A DNA stretch of 60,262 bases from Candidatus Hydrogenedentota bacterium (GCA_029565395.1 JAKQOG010000220.1:1-60262); one strand, 5' to 3'. Positions 17,124-27,300 are shown, numbered from the stretch's first letter. The notes: a model not told the origin generated them from the letters alone. A program made the numbers and translations.

Positions 17124-18053
17124 ATGAGTTCGATTCGCATCGGCAATGCACCCTGTTCTTGGGGAAGCCTGGAATTCGAAGGTATGCAGGGCAAGGGCTT
17201 CGGCTATAAACAAATGCTGGATGAATTGGTGGAAACGGGATACGTGGGCACGGAGCTGGGCGATTGGGGCTTTATGCCAACCGATCCCGAAGCGTTGCGC
17301 GCCGAACTCGAATCGCGCGGCGGGACCATGGTGGGGGCCTTCGTGCCCGTGGCCATGAAAGACGAAGCCGCGCATGCCCCTGGCGCAAAAGAAGCCGTGA
17401 AGATCGCATCCCTTTTAGCCGCCGTGGCGGCGCCGGATTACTCGCCGTTTATCGTGCTTGCCGACAATAATGGCAGCGAAGCAGGCCGCACGAAAAATGC
17501 AGGCCGCATCACGCCGGGGATGGGGCTATCCGATGCAGAATGGACAACATTTGCACGCGGGGCGGAATGTGTGGCCAAGACCGTGAAACAGGAGACAGGA
17601 CTTCGCACGGCCTTCCATCACCATTGCGCCGGGTATGTGGAAACCCCTGATGAAATCGCAGAACTCCTGAAGCGGACTGATCCCGGATTGCTGGGACTCG
17701 TGTTTGATACCGGCCATTTCGCATACGGCGCGGGCGACCGCGATGGCAGCCGCACCCAGGAAGGCTTCGACCGCTTTGCGGACCGCATCTGGCACATGCA
17801 CTTCAAGGATTGTAGTCCAGCGATTGCCAACGAAGCGAAAGCAAACGATTGGGACTATTTCCAGGCGGTCGGCAAAGGTGTTTTCTGCGAACTTGGCCAG
17901 GGGTGCGTCGATTTCGCCCATGCGGCCGCCTGGCTGAACAATCGCGGGTACAACGGCTTTATTATCGTCGAGCAAGACGTTCTTCCCGGCATGGGCGCGC
18001 CCAAGGAAAGCGCCCGCCGCAACCGCGAATTTTTGAAGGGCCTGGAATTGTAA
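17124..18053 (+). CDS. iolE: Inosose dehydratase
   Basis: This 309-residue protein of the xylose-isomerase-like TIM-barrel family dehydrates scyllo-inosose to trihydroxycyclohexane-1,2-dione. Signatures include the start RIGNAPCSWG, the GYVGTELGDWGF segment, FHHHCAGYVETPDE with metal-binding His residues, LVFDTGHFAYGAGD, and HMHFKDC. A GGAGAG site stands seven bases before the ATG. It sits 36 bases after iolA. Confidence 0.93.
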   Translation: MSSIRIGNAPCSWGSLEFEGMQGKGFGYKQMLDELVETGYVGTELGDWGFMPTDPEALRAELESRGGTMVGAFVPVAMKDEAAHAPGAKEAVKIASLLAAVAAPDYSPFIVLADNNGSEAGRTKNAGRITPGMGLSDAEWTTFARGAECVAKTVKQETGLRTAFHHHCAGYVETPDEIAELLKRTDPGLLGLVFDTGHFAYGAGDRDGSRTQEGFDRFADRIWHMHFKDCSPAIANEAKANDWDYFQAVGKGVFCELGQGCVDFAHAAAWLNNRGYNGFIIVEQDVLPGMGAPKESARRNREFLKGLEL

Positions 18054-18147
18054 AATTCCGTCAAAATTGATCCGAGTAGTCATCTAATCAAAAAGTATGG
18101 CATTATAGAGCCGATGCAACAAGGCTTCATAGAGAGATAATGCGAAG

Positions 18148-18438
18148 ATGAGCACACAGGAGTTGATACAACATAACCGCGAAGAAATTTTACGGATATC
18201 CGCCAAGCATAAGGCAAACAACATCCGTATCTTTGGTTCCGTGGCTCGGGGCGATGAAAACACCGAAAGCGATGTGGATTTTCTTGTATCGTTCAATGAT
18301 GAAGTGAGTTTATTGGACCATGCGGCGCTGATAGTTGATCTGGAAGATCTGTTGGGGAAAAAAGTGGACGTGATTCCGGATACTGATCTGCGGGAACATA
18401 TTCGGGAACGCGTTTTGTCCGAGGCCAAGGCAATATGA
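18148..18438 (+). CDS. MntA-like minimal nucleotidyltransferase (orphan antitoxin-type protein)
   Basis: This 96-residue protein has the pol-beta-like signature GSVARGDENTESDVDFLV (Gly-Ser at 30-31, Asp at 42 and 44, third acid likely in KKVDVIPD). This family often forms the antitoxin MntA of HepT/MntA modules, where it AMPylates the HEPN RNase HepT. Here it is lodged between iolE and iolG. Its TGA overlaps the next ATG as ATGA, the overlap expected for mntA-hepT, but the following frame is only 20 codons. Likely a broken toxin-antitoxin module or a free-standing nucleotidyltransferase. Confidence 0.85.
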   Translation: MSTQELIQHNREEILRISAKHKANNIRIFGSVARGDENTESDVDFLVSFNDEVSLLDHAALIVDLEDLLGKKVDVIPDTDLREHIRERVLSEAKAI

Positions 18439-18497
18439 GTTTCAGGAATGATCAAGAGCGGTTATTTTGTCTGAATTGGATCAGCAGTAACTCTTAG
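18435..18497 (+). pseudogene. Possible truncated HepT-like remnant
   Basis: An ATG overlapping the mntA-like stop opens a 20-codon frame beginning MSFRNDQERL and ending at TAG (18495). HepT proteins often begin MS-x-R and follow MntA with exactly this 4-base overlap, so this may be the remains of a deleted toxin. The match is too short to prove descent. Confidence 0.3.
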
Positions 18498-18516
18498 TAA
18501 TAAGGAATTTTTAACA

Positions 18517-19533
18517 ATGTCAGCAACCTTAAATGTTGGATTGATTGGTACGGGGCGCATTGGGAAAGTGCATGCGGAGCATCTGGCGCACCGGATCCCG
18601 CGCGTGAAGTTGTCGGTGATTTCGGATATGGATGAGGCGTCGGCCAAGACCTGCGCGGAAAAATTGGGCGTGCACAAGGTGGCGAAGGATTACAAACAGG
18701 TGCTGCAGGACCCCGCCGTCAATGCGGTGGTGATCTGCACGCCGACGGACACGCATGCGCAATTGATTGAAGAAGCGGCCGTGGCGGGCAAGCACATTTT
18801 CTGTGAAAAGCCCATCGCGCAAACCCTGCCGAAGATTGATCGCGCGGTGGGCGCGGTGAAGAAGGCGGGGGTAAAACTGCAGGTGGGATTCAACCGGCGG
18901 TTTGATCCGAACTTTGCCCGCGCGAAACAGGCCATCGCCTCCGGGGAAATCGGCGAGTTACATCTGCTGCACATCATCAGCCGCGATCCCGGCCCGCCCC
19001 CCATTTCCTACGTCAAGGTGTCCGGCGGCATCTTCCTCGACATGACCATTCACGACTTTGATATGGCGCGCTTCCTTGCGGGAAGTGAAGTCACCGAAGT
19101 GTACACGGCGGCGGCGGTGCTTGTGGACCCGGCCATTGGCGAAGCGGGCGATCTCGACACGGCTATGGTGCTGCTTACGTTTGAAAACGGCGAGATCGGC
19201 TGCATCGACAACAGCCGTAAGGCCGTGTATGGCTACGATCAGCGCGTGGAGGCGTTGGGGAGTGCGGGCGCGGTGCAGGTCAGCAATAACTACCCGAACA
19301 GCGCGGTCATCAGCGATGCTGCGAATGTGAAACGCGATTTGCCCCTCAATTTCTTCATGGACCGCTATACGGAAAGCTTCATGACGGAAATGAACGCCTT
19401 CGTATCGGCGGTGGTGGAAAACACGCCCGTGCCGGTGACGGGGCATGACGGCAGGATGGCCGTGGTAGTTGGATTGGCCGCGCGCAAGTCGTATGATGAG
19501 CACAGACCGGTAAAAATCAGCGAGATCGGGTAA
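18517..19533 (+). CDS. iolG: Inositol 2-dehydrogenase (Gfo/Idh/MocA family)
   Basis: This 338-residue NAD-dependent dehydrogenase performs the first step, myo-inositol to scyllo-inosose. The N-terminal Rossmann motif GLIGTGRIGKVHAEHL, the conserved catalytic Lys in CEKPIAQ (about 97), VGFNRRFDPNF, and the catalytic-site stretch FLDMTIHDFDMARFL (with Asp and His) match IolG closely. An AAGGA site precedes the ATG. It completes the set IolG-E-D-B-C-J-A in this window. Confidence 0.9.
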   Translation: MSATLNVGLIGTGRIGKVHAEHLAHRIPRVKLSVISDMDEASAKTCAEKLGVHKVAKDYKQVLQDPAVNAVVICTPTDTHAQLIEEAAVAGKHIFCEKPIAQTLPKIDRAVGAVKKAGVKLQVGFNRRFDPNFARAKQAIASGEIGELHLLHIISRDPGPPPISYVKVSGGIFLDMTIHDFDMARFLAGSEVTEVYTAAAVLVDPAIGEAGDLDTAMVLLTFENGEIGCIDNSRKAVYGYDQRVEALGSAGAVQVSNNYPNSAVISDAANVKRDLPLNFFMDRYTESFMTEMNAFVSAVVENTPVPVTGHDGRMAVVVGLAARKSYDEHRPVKISEIG

Positions 19534-19593
19534 AATATCCCTGGTACGCGGGAACGAATATCATTGGGGCCTGCGTTGTGAAGGAGTGGCGGG

Positions 19594-20850
19594 ATGCGCG
19601 CCTATTACTGCGATTGCGGACAGAAAATGCGGGTGCCGGAGGAACGGTTGAACCGGCGCGGGCACTGTCCCCGGTGCGGACGCATCGTAACGGTGACGTG
19701 GGACAATACGCTGCCGAGTAACAAGATGCGGCCCGCGCAGATCGAGCGGCATGCGAAAACACCGGCGCCGCCGCCACATCCGGAATTGATCACGCCAGAA
19801 CCATACCCGCAAGCCCTCATTACGCCCATGGTGGATCATCCCATCAAACAGGACTCGGAAGACGTCTCCGCGGAAGCCTCCACCCCCGGAGATAAAGAAA
19901 CTCCCCCTCAGGAGATCCCGTCAGACCCTTCTCTCCTTCCGCCGATTCCGGAAGCGGAAGCGCCCGCAGTAATCTTTCCGCCGAAAGAAGCGCCGCAACT
20001 CCAGGAAAACAGCCTCGAATTGCTCTTGAACGCCATCGCCGCGGCTATAGACTTCCGAAAGTGGATCTTCGCGTTTGTTATACTGCTAATTTGGATGACG
20101 GGCGGCGGCGTGCTGCTGTTCACCGCGTACATCCATTGGATGCTGAGTCTCGCACTCGGCATTCTCTGGGGCGCCGTGTGCTGGGGCGCGGGCATCGGCT
20201 ATCTGGCACGCCTCATTCACATACGCCTCAATGAAAAACGCGTTATCTCCTTTTCCCACTCCGAACGTTTCTTTTCCCGCCGCTTTTTCGATCTCATGCT
20301 CGCCCTGGCCGTGCCGTGCATCCCCATTGCCGCTATGGGGATCTTATTGAACGGCGTACTGTTCCTCTTGAGCCATACCCCGGAATCGAGCAGCGGTTTC
20401 ACCGTAGCCATCCTGGCGCCGGCCGTGATCATCAACGGTGTTCTGCTTCTGATAGCCATCACCTCCGCGCTCATCCCCTGCATCATCGCCGTGGACGACG
20501 TCCCCCTCCGAAACGCCCTGAACCGGTTGAGCCGCCTGATTATCAACCGCCCCGGCGCACTCTTTGCCGCCCTGGGATGCTCCCTGGGCTTGGCGTTTAT
20601 CCTTATGACCGGCACCGGCGGAATCGCCGCTCTGGCACTCTACGGAACCCTTAATGCCGCCCATATCCTCCTCACCGGCCCCGACGGACTCCTCCATTCC
20701 CAGACCCTGTTCCAAAACGGATGGGACACTAAAATGATCCTGCTCACTCTCAGTACAGGACTCATCCTCACCGTATTCCTCTCCATCATCATCACCCTCT
20801 TCACCGCCTGCCTCACCTTCACCTACCGCTGGACCTCCCGAAAAGCATAG
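19594..20850 (+). CDS. Zinc-ribbon multi-pass membrane protein of unknown function
   Basis: This 418-residue protein has an N-terminal zinc ribbon with CDCG and CPRCG knuckles (about residues 6-29). A proline/acid-rich linker follows (about 45-130), then roughly six membrane segments (starting near FAFVILLIWMTGGGVLLF, MLSLALGILWGAVCW, LMLALAVPCIPIAAMGILL, VAILAPAVIINGVLLLIAI, LFAALGCSLGLAFILM and ILLTLSTGLILTVFLSIII). This architecture is frequent in PVC-group and related genomes without a known role. AAGGAG site eight bases upstream. It lies 60 bases after iolG and may be read from the same transcript, but nothing links it to inositol use. Confidence 0.75.
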   Translation: MRAYYCDCGQKMRVPEERLNRRGHCPRCGRIVTVTWDNTLPSNKMRPAQIERHAKTPAPPPHPELITPEPYPQALITPMVDHPIKQDSEDVSAEASTPGDKETPPQEIPSDPSLLPPIPEAEAPAVIFPPKEAPQLQENSLELLLNAIAAAIDFRKWIFAFVILLIWMTGGGVLLFTAYIHWMLSLALGILWGAVCWGAGIGYLARLIHIRLNEKRVISFSHSERFFSRRFFDLMLALAVPCIPIAAMGILLNGVLFLLSHTPESSSGFTVAILAPAVIINGVLLLIAITSALIPCIIAVDDVPLRNALNRLSRLIINRPGALFAALGCSLGLAFILMTGTGGIAALALYGTLNAAHILLTGPDGLLHSQTLFQNGWDTKMILLTLSTGLILTVFLSIIITLFTACLTFTYRWTSRKA

Positions 20851-20950
20851 GCCGGAAACCTGAAAGGCCGAAACTGAACCGCGCCGCAGGGTAATTTTTG
20901 TAATATCGCATTGAACCTGGACTGTATAGAGTGAAAATGGTTTCGTTCGG

Positions 20951-23803
20951 TTAATCAATACCGAAGACTTTCATGACCTCGTCTCCGAGGTGATTGATGA
21001 CTTTGACGGCGATACGCCCGGAGGCGGGTTTGTCGAAGGGGCGGGAGATATCGCTGTAGAGGGATTGCCAAGCTTCCTGGTCGATTTCGGCTTTGAGGGT
21101 GGTTTTGAGGGATTTGTAGGGGTCGTTGGCGCCGAGGAAGTAGGCGTGGCGGACAAAGAAGGATTCTTCGTTGTAATCGGTGTCGATGAACCAGCAGGCG
21201 ATGCCTTCGGGCCCGCTGGAAGCGATTTCACCGGTCTGTGGGTGGAAAACATCGACACCATTGATTTTCACGCGGATCTGATTGTTTCCGGCATCTTCGA
21301 TGTTGATGTCGGGTTCGCCAAAGACGACAAAGAGGTTTCCCGCGCCGGTATTCTTTAGTTCATCGGCCATATGGAGGTCCGGGTTCATCCGGGCCTTGAG
21401 GATGGGGATGCGGCCGAGTTTGTTGAATTCACTGGAGTGCGCCTCAAAATTGAAGGCGCACGCGATGAGGACATCGAATCCGGCGTCGCCTGCTTCGCGG
21501 GCGGCGGCCACGAGGTCCGGGCGGGAGACCGTGCCATATTCCGGGCCGATGAGGATGCCGGCGCGGCGTTCGATTTCGCCTTCCATGAAACGGCCTTCCG
21601 CGCCAATGTATTTTCCGGGCCATCCGGTGATGGACGTGAAGGTGATGCGGTCTTCCTTATGGGCTTGCTGCACCCCGGAGGTTTTGAGGTGATCGAGGAC
21701 CATGCGCCCGAAATCGAATTCGCCATTGGCGCGGTACGGGTCGGCTTTTTCCTCGCTGACGGAATCCTGAAGCGCATCGTCTTCGTCCACGGTCAACACG
21801 CGATGGGGCGAGAGGCTTTCGACAGTGAACGGCCCCGCCACGCGGACACAGCGCTTGTCTTCATAGGGCTTGTCATAAAGGTACTCGAATTCGGCTTTCG
21901 CGGCGATGGAGGCGTCGATTTCCTTTTGCCGGGTAATGCGGGCTTCCCACCATTTGCCGTGCAGTTCTTTGGCCTTGGCGGACCATCTTTTATCCGCTTC
22001 CCGAGGAATTTCCCATTCCTCCCACGCTGTGGAGAGCGCCTTATTCAAGGATTCCCGCAACGGTTCGAGGATCTTCTGCCACTTCTCCCAAATCACGTCA
22101 ATTTCCATGTTATTGGCAATGGATTTTAGGGTAATGTGCGGCACGCGTTCATAGACAAATCCCTGCCGGATGTCGCCGTGGGTGGCGGCCATCTTTGGCG
22201 CGGTCCGGGTGACTTCAGCTTCTTTGATCTGCCCTTCTTTGGAATCCGCCAGAAGATAGTAAGGATACCGCGCACCCATGATGCGTGCGCGGGCCAACGC
22301 CAATGCCACACGCGAGGTGTCTATGGTGATCCAGCGGCGTCCCCATTGCTCAGCAACATAGGCGGTGGTGCCGGAACCACAGGTGGGGTCGAGCACGAGA
22401 TCACCGGGGTCGGTAGTCATTTGAATGCACCGCTGGATAACCTTGTTCGCTGTCTGGACGACATAGATCTGGTCTTCTGTAAAGCTCCCCGTTCCCGTGT
22501 CCATCCAAACGTTGTCATAGTCAGTCGCCGGGTTGTCGTCAGCGAGCAATACCGTTGCGAGCCCCTTCCCTGAAATGCGAAGGCGATTCAGTCGGGATAG
22601 CTTGTCCATCTCTGCTCTGGGTGAAGGGTCGTAGCTCCAATGCCGCCCCTGAGAGGCATTGAAGGATTCACCACGAAACTTGTATTCGCCGCTTCTCTTA
22701 TCCGAGTGGCCTTGCGATGTGGTAGGCCCTGGGCGGCCAATTCGCCAGCCCGCCGGGACAAGAGTGGGGTCTGCAACTTCTTCGGGCGTTAGGCGACGCA
22801 TCTCCGACAAATCAACTGAAAACGCAAACACATATTGCTTCGCACCCGCTTCGCCTGGAGCTTTTAGGCGAACAATGCGCCGAACTTTTTGGTGCTCAAT
22901 TTGTTTGGCGTAGACTACCAAGTAGTCAACTACGCCTTGCACTCCTAATGTTGATTGCGAACTGGTCTTGAAGAATGCAATCATTCCTGCAAAATTCTGT
23001 TCCCCAAATACCTCATCCATCAGCGCTCTGACGCGATGCACATTTTCATCGCCGATTTGGACGAAGATTGAGCCTGATTCAGTGAGCAAATCCCTCGCGA
23101 CGGTGAGTCGGTCACGGAGATAGGTGAGATAGGAATGGATGCCGTCGCGCCAGGTATCACGGAAGGCTTTGACCTGTTCGGGTTCGCGGCTGATGTGGTC
23201 TTTATTGCCGTCTTTGACGTCACGGCTGGTGGTGGACCATTGGAAGTTGGAGTTGAATTTGATGCCGTAGGGCGGGTCGATATAAATGCACTGGACTTGG
23301 CCGCGGAGTCCTTCGCGTTCGGCGAGGCTTGCCATGACCTGGAGGCTGTCGCCGAGGATCATGCGATTGGTCCAATTGGCGTTATGTTGGTAGAACTCGG
23401 TCCGGGCGGCGGTATCGGGGAGGCCGTTGAAGTCGGCGAAGAGGTCGGTTTGCGCGCCGGGTTCCTGATCTTTTCGTGCCTTGCTTTGCCTGAGGAGGTC
23501 GTCGATGAGGACCTTGGGATGGATTTTTTCCTGGATATAAAGGGGCGGGGCCTGGGTGACGAGGTCCGACCAATCTTGTTGATCTTTCCCGCGCCAGACG
23601 AGTTGCGGGTCGAGATCGCGGTTGCGGCGTTCATAGGCAACTTGCAGGGGGCTTTTGTCGGCGTCTTGCATGACGGATTGATGCTCGACGGTGGGGATAT
23701 TCTTACGGCTGGCCTTGTAATGGCGGAGGGTCTCGATAGACTTTGAGGAAGACGATTTGGGGGATTGTTTTTTCTTGTTCCTGGTTGATTCACGCCTAAT
23801 CAT
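20951..23803 (-). CDS. Type III-like DNA methyltransferase (Mod, N6-adenine)
   Basis: This 950-residue protein has a beta-class motif order: catalytic DPPYGIKF (176-183) precedes the AdoMet-binding DPTCGSGTT (472-480). That is typical of type III Mod and related adenine methylases. A basic N-terminus (about 1-25) and a long C-terminal extension (about 570-950) lie outside the methylase core; the extension probably serves target recognition or Res contact. It lies downstream of the Res-like gene with a repeat-filled spacer between. Order res-then-mod is the reverse of the classical type III arrangement (mod-res). Methylation target unknown. Confidence 0.88.
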   Translation of the reverse strand: MIRRESTRNKKKQSPKSSSSKSIETLRHYKASRKNIPTVEHQSVMQDADKSPLQVAYERRNRDLDPQLVWRGKDQQDWSDLVTQAPPLYIQEKIHPKVLIDDLLRQSKARKDQEPGAQTDLFADFNGLPDTAARTEFYQHNANWTNRMILGDSLQVMASLAEREGLRGQVQCIYIDPPYGIKFNSNFQWSTTSRDVKDGNKDHISREPEQVKAFRDTWRDGIHSYLTYLRDRLTVARDLLTESGSIFVQIGDENVHRVRALMDEVFGEQNFAGMIAFFKTSSQSTLGVQGVVDYLVVYAKQIEHQKVRRIVRLKAPGEAGAKQYVFAFSVDLSEMRRLTPEEVADPTLVPAGWRIGRPGPTTSQGHSDKRSGEYKFRGESFNASQGRHWSYDPSPRAEMDKLSRLNRLRISGKGLATVLLADDNPATDYDNVWMDTGTGSFTEDQIYVVQTANKVIQRCIQMTTDPGDLVLDPTCGSGTTAYVAEQWGRRWITIDTSRVALALARARIMGARYPYYLLADSKEGQIKEAEVTRTAPKMAATHGDIRQGFVYERVPHITLKSIANNMEIDVIWEKWQKILEPLRESLNKALSTAWEEWEIPREADKRWSAKAKELHGKWWEARITRQKEIDASIAAKAEFEYLYDKPYEDKRCVRVAGPFTVESLSPHRVLTVDEDDALQDSVSEEKADPYRANGEFDFGRMVLDHLKTSGVQQAHKEDRITFTSITGWPGKYIGAEGRFMEGEIERRAGILIGPEYGTVSRPDLVAAAREAGDAGFDVLIACAFNFEAHSSEFNKLGRIPILKARMNPDLHMADELKNTGAGNLFVVFGEPDINIEDAGNNQIRVKINGVDVFHPQTGEIASSGPEGIACWFIDTDYNEESFFVRHAYFLGANDPYKSLKTTLKAEIDQEAWQSLYSDISRPFDKPASGRIAVKVINHLGDEVMKVFGID

Positions 23804-23809
23804 AGCGAT

Positions 23810-23911
23810 TCATTCATCCTCAAAGGTTTGCCCAGCGGCTTGCTGGGCCGGGGTTGTTACCCAATTCATTACCCATTTCAATGGGTAGTACCCAATAGTT
23901 TTTTTCGCCAT
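23810..23911 (-). CDS. Small 33-residue ORF before mod
   Basis: The ATG at 23911 has an AGGA site ten bases upstream (CAGGAAAAAG). The frame ends six bases before the mod start. The peptide is rich in Lys, Trp and Tyr at the start and acidic at the end. It is the only part of a longer 196-codon frame (to 24400) that does not look like translated repeat DNA. It may be a small gene of the RM operon or the tail of one broken by repeat insertion. No family recognised. Confidence 0.35.
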   Translation of the reverse strand: MAKKTIGYYPLKWVMNWVTTPAQQAAGQTFEDE

Positions 23912-23987
23912 TGCGGTCTTTTTCCTGTTTGAGGTCGCAAATTGCGACCTCAAATAAACAGGACCATGCGGATATTGAAGGACCATG

Positions 23988-24030
23988 AAGTTTTTAAGAT
24001 AAGTACTTTTGCAAGAATAACTTAGGAACG
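23988..24030. repeat. Diverged copy of a 43-bp interspersed repeat
   Basis: This segment aligns without gaps to 24297-24339; by hand count 34 of 43 positions match. The palindrome intact in the other copy is decayed here, so this looks like an older insertion of the same element. Confidence 0.6.
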
Positions 24031-24059
24031 AAAGGGTGGTATATTGACAGGGACACTGG

Positions 24060-24079
24060 ATCCCCGCTTTCGCGGGGAT
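24060..24079. repeat. REP-like palindrome (ATCCCCGC / GCGGGGAT)
   Basis: A perfect 8-bp inverted repeat with loop TTTC is flanked by CTGG and GACGG. This element type is dispersed in many bacterial genomes. A partial second GGGATGACGG lies about 30 bases on. Confidence 0.8.
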
Positions 24080-24296
24080 GACGGTTACAAGGTCCTGTAG
24101 GGATGACGGCCTTGGGTATGAGGGAGAAAAACGAAAGCCCCAAGGGCTCGGCACACACTCAGGATAATCGAGCGGGCTTACTGCCAGGGGGCGGATGTAC
24201 TTATTTGTCAATTGAATTATACCGTATCCGAGTCGAAATATGTCAAGTGTTTTTTTCGTTCGATTCTTAGTAGGACTTAGGGTTGAGAGGAAAGCG

Positions 24297-24339
24297 AAGC
24301 TTTTAAGACAAGTGCGTTCCCAAGTGTAACTTGGGAACG
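24297..24339. repeat. 43-bp interspersed repeat with perfect 10-3-10 hairpin
   Basis: It contains GTTCCCAAGT (24316-24325), loop GTA and ACTTGGGAAC (24329-24338), a perfect palindrome. The full 43-base unit recurs in diverged form at 23988-24030. Hairpins of the GTTCCCAAG...CTTGGGAAC type are common as dispersed elements. Confidence 0.75.
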
Positions 24340-24396
24340 AGGAAACAAGACCGCTATAGCCGTTTTGATATCCTTTGTAAAGCCAATATGGATTTT

Positions 24397-27300
24397 TCAT
24401 TGTGCAGCCTCCTTTTTGAGGGCGTCTTCGATTAGTTTCCCGAAATCGGCTTCCATTTCAAAGACGGCGGTGAATTCGGCGAAGGCCCAGCGCCCGTATT
24501 TGCCGAGGTTGTTGACGCCGGGGAGCCAATAGGCGTGCATGGTTTCGGCTTTGATTTTGGCGTCTTCGCCCCGGTAGCCCTTGATTTCGACGATAAGGTT
24601 GAGCGGGTCTTCACGGCCATCATCAATTTGTACGATGAAGTCGGGGAGATATTTACGGGGAATAGAGCCAAAGAGGTAAGGAACTTCAAGGCCCAGGTTT
24701 TGATTTTTGACATACGCGCGGACGCGGGGGTGCGCCTCGGCCACACGGCAGAATTCGGCTTCCCAATCGCTGTCGCAGATGACCCAGTTGATAGGGCATT
24801 TATCAGGTGCGGTTCGCCAACGGGTGGTTTTTGAAGTGGTGAAATTGACATATCGCGTGGAGCCGGTGGGGTTATAGGCGTCCAGAATAGCTTTGACCGG
24901 CTGGTTCTTTTCCTTTAAGGATTCTGTAATCGCGGACTTGATCCGTTCGCAGGCCATATTGGCGATTTCGGGGTATATAACCTGGGCGGGATAGGTTCCG
25001 CCGATACACCGGAGATAGCCGCCTTCGAGCCACTGGCGCGTAATACGTTTTAGTTGGCCGAAAAGGTGAAGTCTGGGTTCTTCGCCGGGATCACGGAACT
25101 GTGTATAGAGCAGATGCTTGGTCAGGTGGAACAAAATCGAGGAGGGCCGCATATTTTCGAGATGCTTGACCGTCAGTTCGATGCCTTCTCCGATGATCCC
25201 CTCATTCTTCGTGACCGAGGGGCCGATGAGCAAGGGTGTAAGTTCAAGGACTGAGTTAGGGGTGAATTTTGCAGAGAGTTGTTCATCAGGGAGTTCGAGG
25301 CGGTATCCTTCGACGCGGGGAAACGTAATTTGGAGGGGGTCCCGATCCGGGCTAACCGCTTGGACACGGATGGATTCCCGTGGGGGGATTGGCGGGGCCA
25401 CGACGGGCTTGGCGGTGAAATCGAAGGGAATACCGAGCACATCGGCATATTCGACGTTGAAGAGCCCGTCTTCATTCGGTTCGTAGGACTGGCGGCGCAG
25501 GGCGCGGCCGACGACTTGCTCGCAGAGAAGCTGTGTGCTGAACGCGCGCACCCCAAGGATATGGGTGACGGTATTTGCGTCCCAGCCTTCGGTTAACATG
25601 GAAACCGAGACCACACACCGGATGGAATCGCCGAGCCGTCCGGATTTTCCCACGGTATTCATGACTTCGCGGAGCAGGTCTTTGTCGGAGATTTTATCGG
25701 CGGCTTCGCGGTTTCCGGTGCGCGTGACGATTTCACGGCGAAAGCGTTCAATTTCATCCGAAGCCATTTCATAGAAATTGGGATCGAGGGCCTCATCGGA
25801 TTCGATTTGTTCGCTGTCGATGAGAAAGGTCCGGGGTCTTGGGAACCGGTTCCCGGATTCGTCGTAATTTCTGAAGAGGGGAAGGCAGCCATTGACCAGC
25901 GAAGAGGACCCCTCCTCGGCTTTGCGGTGGAACCCGGAAATGTAATCGAAGACCAGTTTTGAGGTGGAGGTGTTGTTGCACACCACGATGAACACCGGGG
26001 GGAGGTCAATATTTGCCTTTTCCCATAGTTCAAAAGTTTGAACATAATGGCCGTAAAGCGCATCCAGGGCGGTTTGGAGTTCGGTGGGGAGGCTGAGCGG
26101 ATCAAGGGTTTGCCCGGATTTTCCCCGGCCCTTCTTGGGCATTTTTGTGCCAATGTGATCCCACAGGTTTCTAAACTTTGGCGCATCACCCCCTGGAATA
26201 TTATCCGCGACAGGTACGCGGGGAAGTTTAACAATGCCGCATTCGATGGCATCCATCAGAGAGAAATCGGAGACCGTCCAATGGAACAAAGTGCCTTCGC
26301 CATATCCAGAGCCACGCAGGAAAAAAGGGGTTGCAGACAGGTCGTAAACGAGATCCACGCCGAGATTGCGTTTAACTGTTTCGATGCCAGAAATCCAGAG
26401 CCGGGCCGCCTCGTTGTTTTTCTTCGCCTCTTCTTTTTCATCTCCTTTTAAGGTATCCGCTTCCGTGGTTTGCGGTTTTTCCCGGTAGCAATGATGCCCC
26501 TCGTCGTTGATGACCAGGATATTTTTCATCCCCATCAGGCTGGGCATCACTCGCTGGATCATCTGGCCTTCGGTTTCGAGGGTTTGGATGTCCGGACCAT
26601 GGCCTTTCAGGAAAGCCCTCCCTACTTTGGAAATTTCAAGACGTTCGCGGAGTTTGAAGGAATGATAGTTCGTGATAATGATTTTGGCCCGATCAATATC
26701 CCCCGCCATGTCACTTGGGAGCAATTCACGGCTTTTGTAGTAACTATCGGGATCATTGGGCTGGAGCACACGGAGCCGATCGCGAATGGTGATGCCGGGC
26801 GTGATAACAAGGAAACCGCGGGTGAAAAGCTTGCTGCCTGGATGTCGGACGGCATTGACGGTCTGCCAGGCGATAAGCATGGCCATGACGGTGGTTTTTC
26901 CTGTGCCGGTGGCCAACTTGAGGGCAATCCGCAATAACTCAGGATTTGAGGCGGCATTGCTGCGTTTCAACTGTTCCCAGTATTTGTTGCCGATGGATTT
27001 CATCTTTGGGGCGACTTCGGTGAGCCAGATGGCGGTTTCCACGGCTTCTATCTGACAGAAGAAGGGGCGGATCGATTGGAAGGGGTGATGGCGCCAGTGG
27101 TGAAGGAGCCGGGCGGTTTCAGGGGTTACCAGCCATTGCTCCGGTTTAGGCAATTTACGCCAAGTCTCCACATCACTTCGGATGGCATTGATAAGGGTAT
27201 AGACTTCGTATTGCTGTTCTGGGGTGGAAATACCCACGCCTTCATCGTAAACCATATCCACCTGGTCATCCAGGATACTTCGCTGTTTTTTAGGCTTTGG

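Larger units (their letters stand above)
23912..24396. other. Repeat-rich spacer between res and mod
   Basis: About 485 bases separate the Res stop from the small ORF. A frame remains open through it on the minus strand and starts with ATGA overlap at 24400, but most of its translation derives from interspersed palindromic repeats (listed separately). These include the widespread ATCCCCGC-TTTC-GCGGGGAT element, whose translation reads VIPAKAGIQ. It is best read as an insertion of mobile or REP-like repeats into an RM operon. Confidence 0.6.

Noticed and set aside
23810..24400. Single 196-residue gene between res and mod
   Set aside because: Most of its translation is from dispersed palindromic repeats. 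Only the last 33 codons have a good start and natural composition, so only that part is listed.
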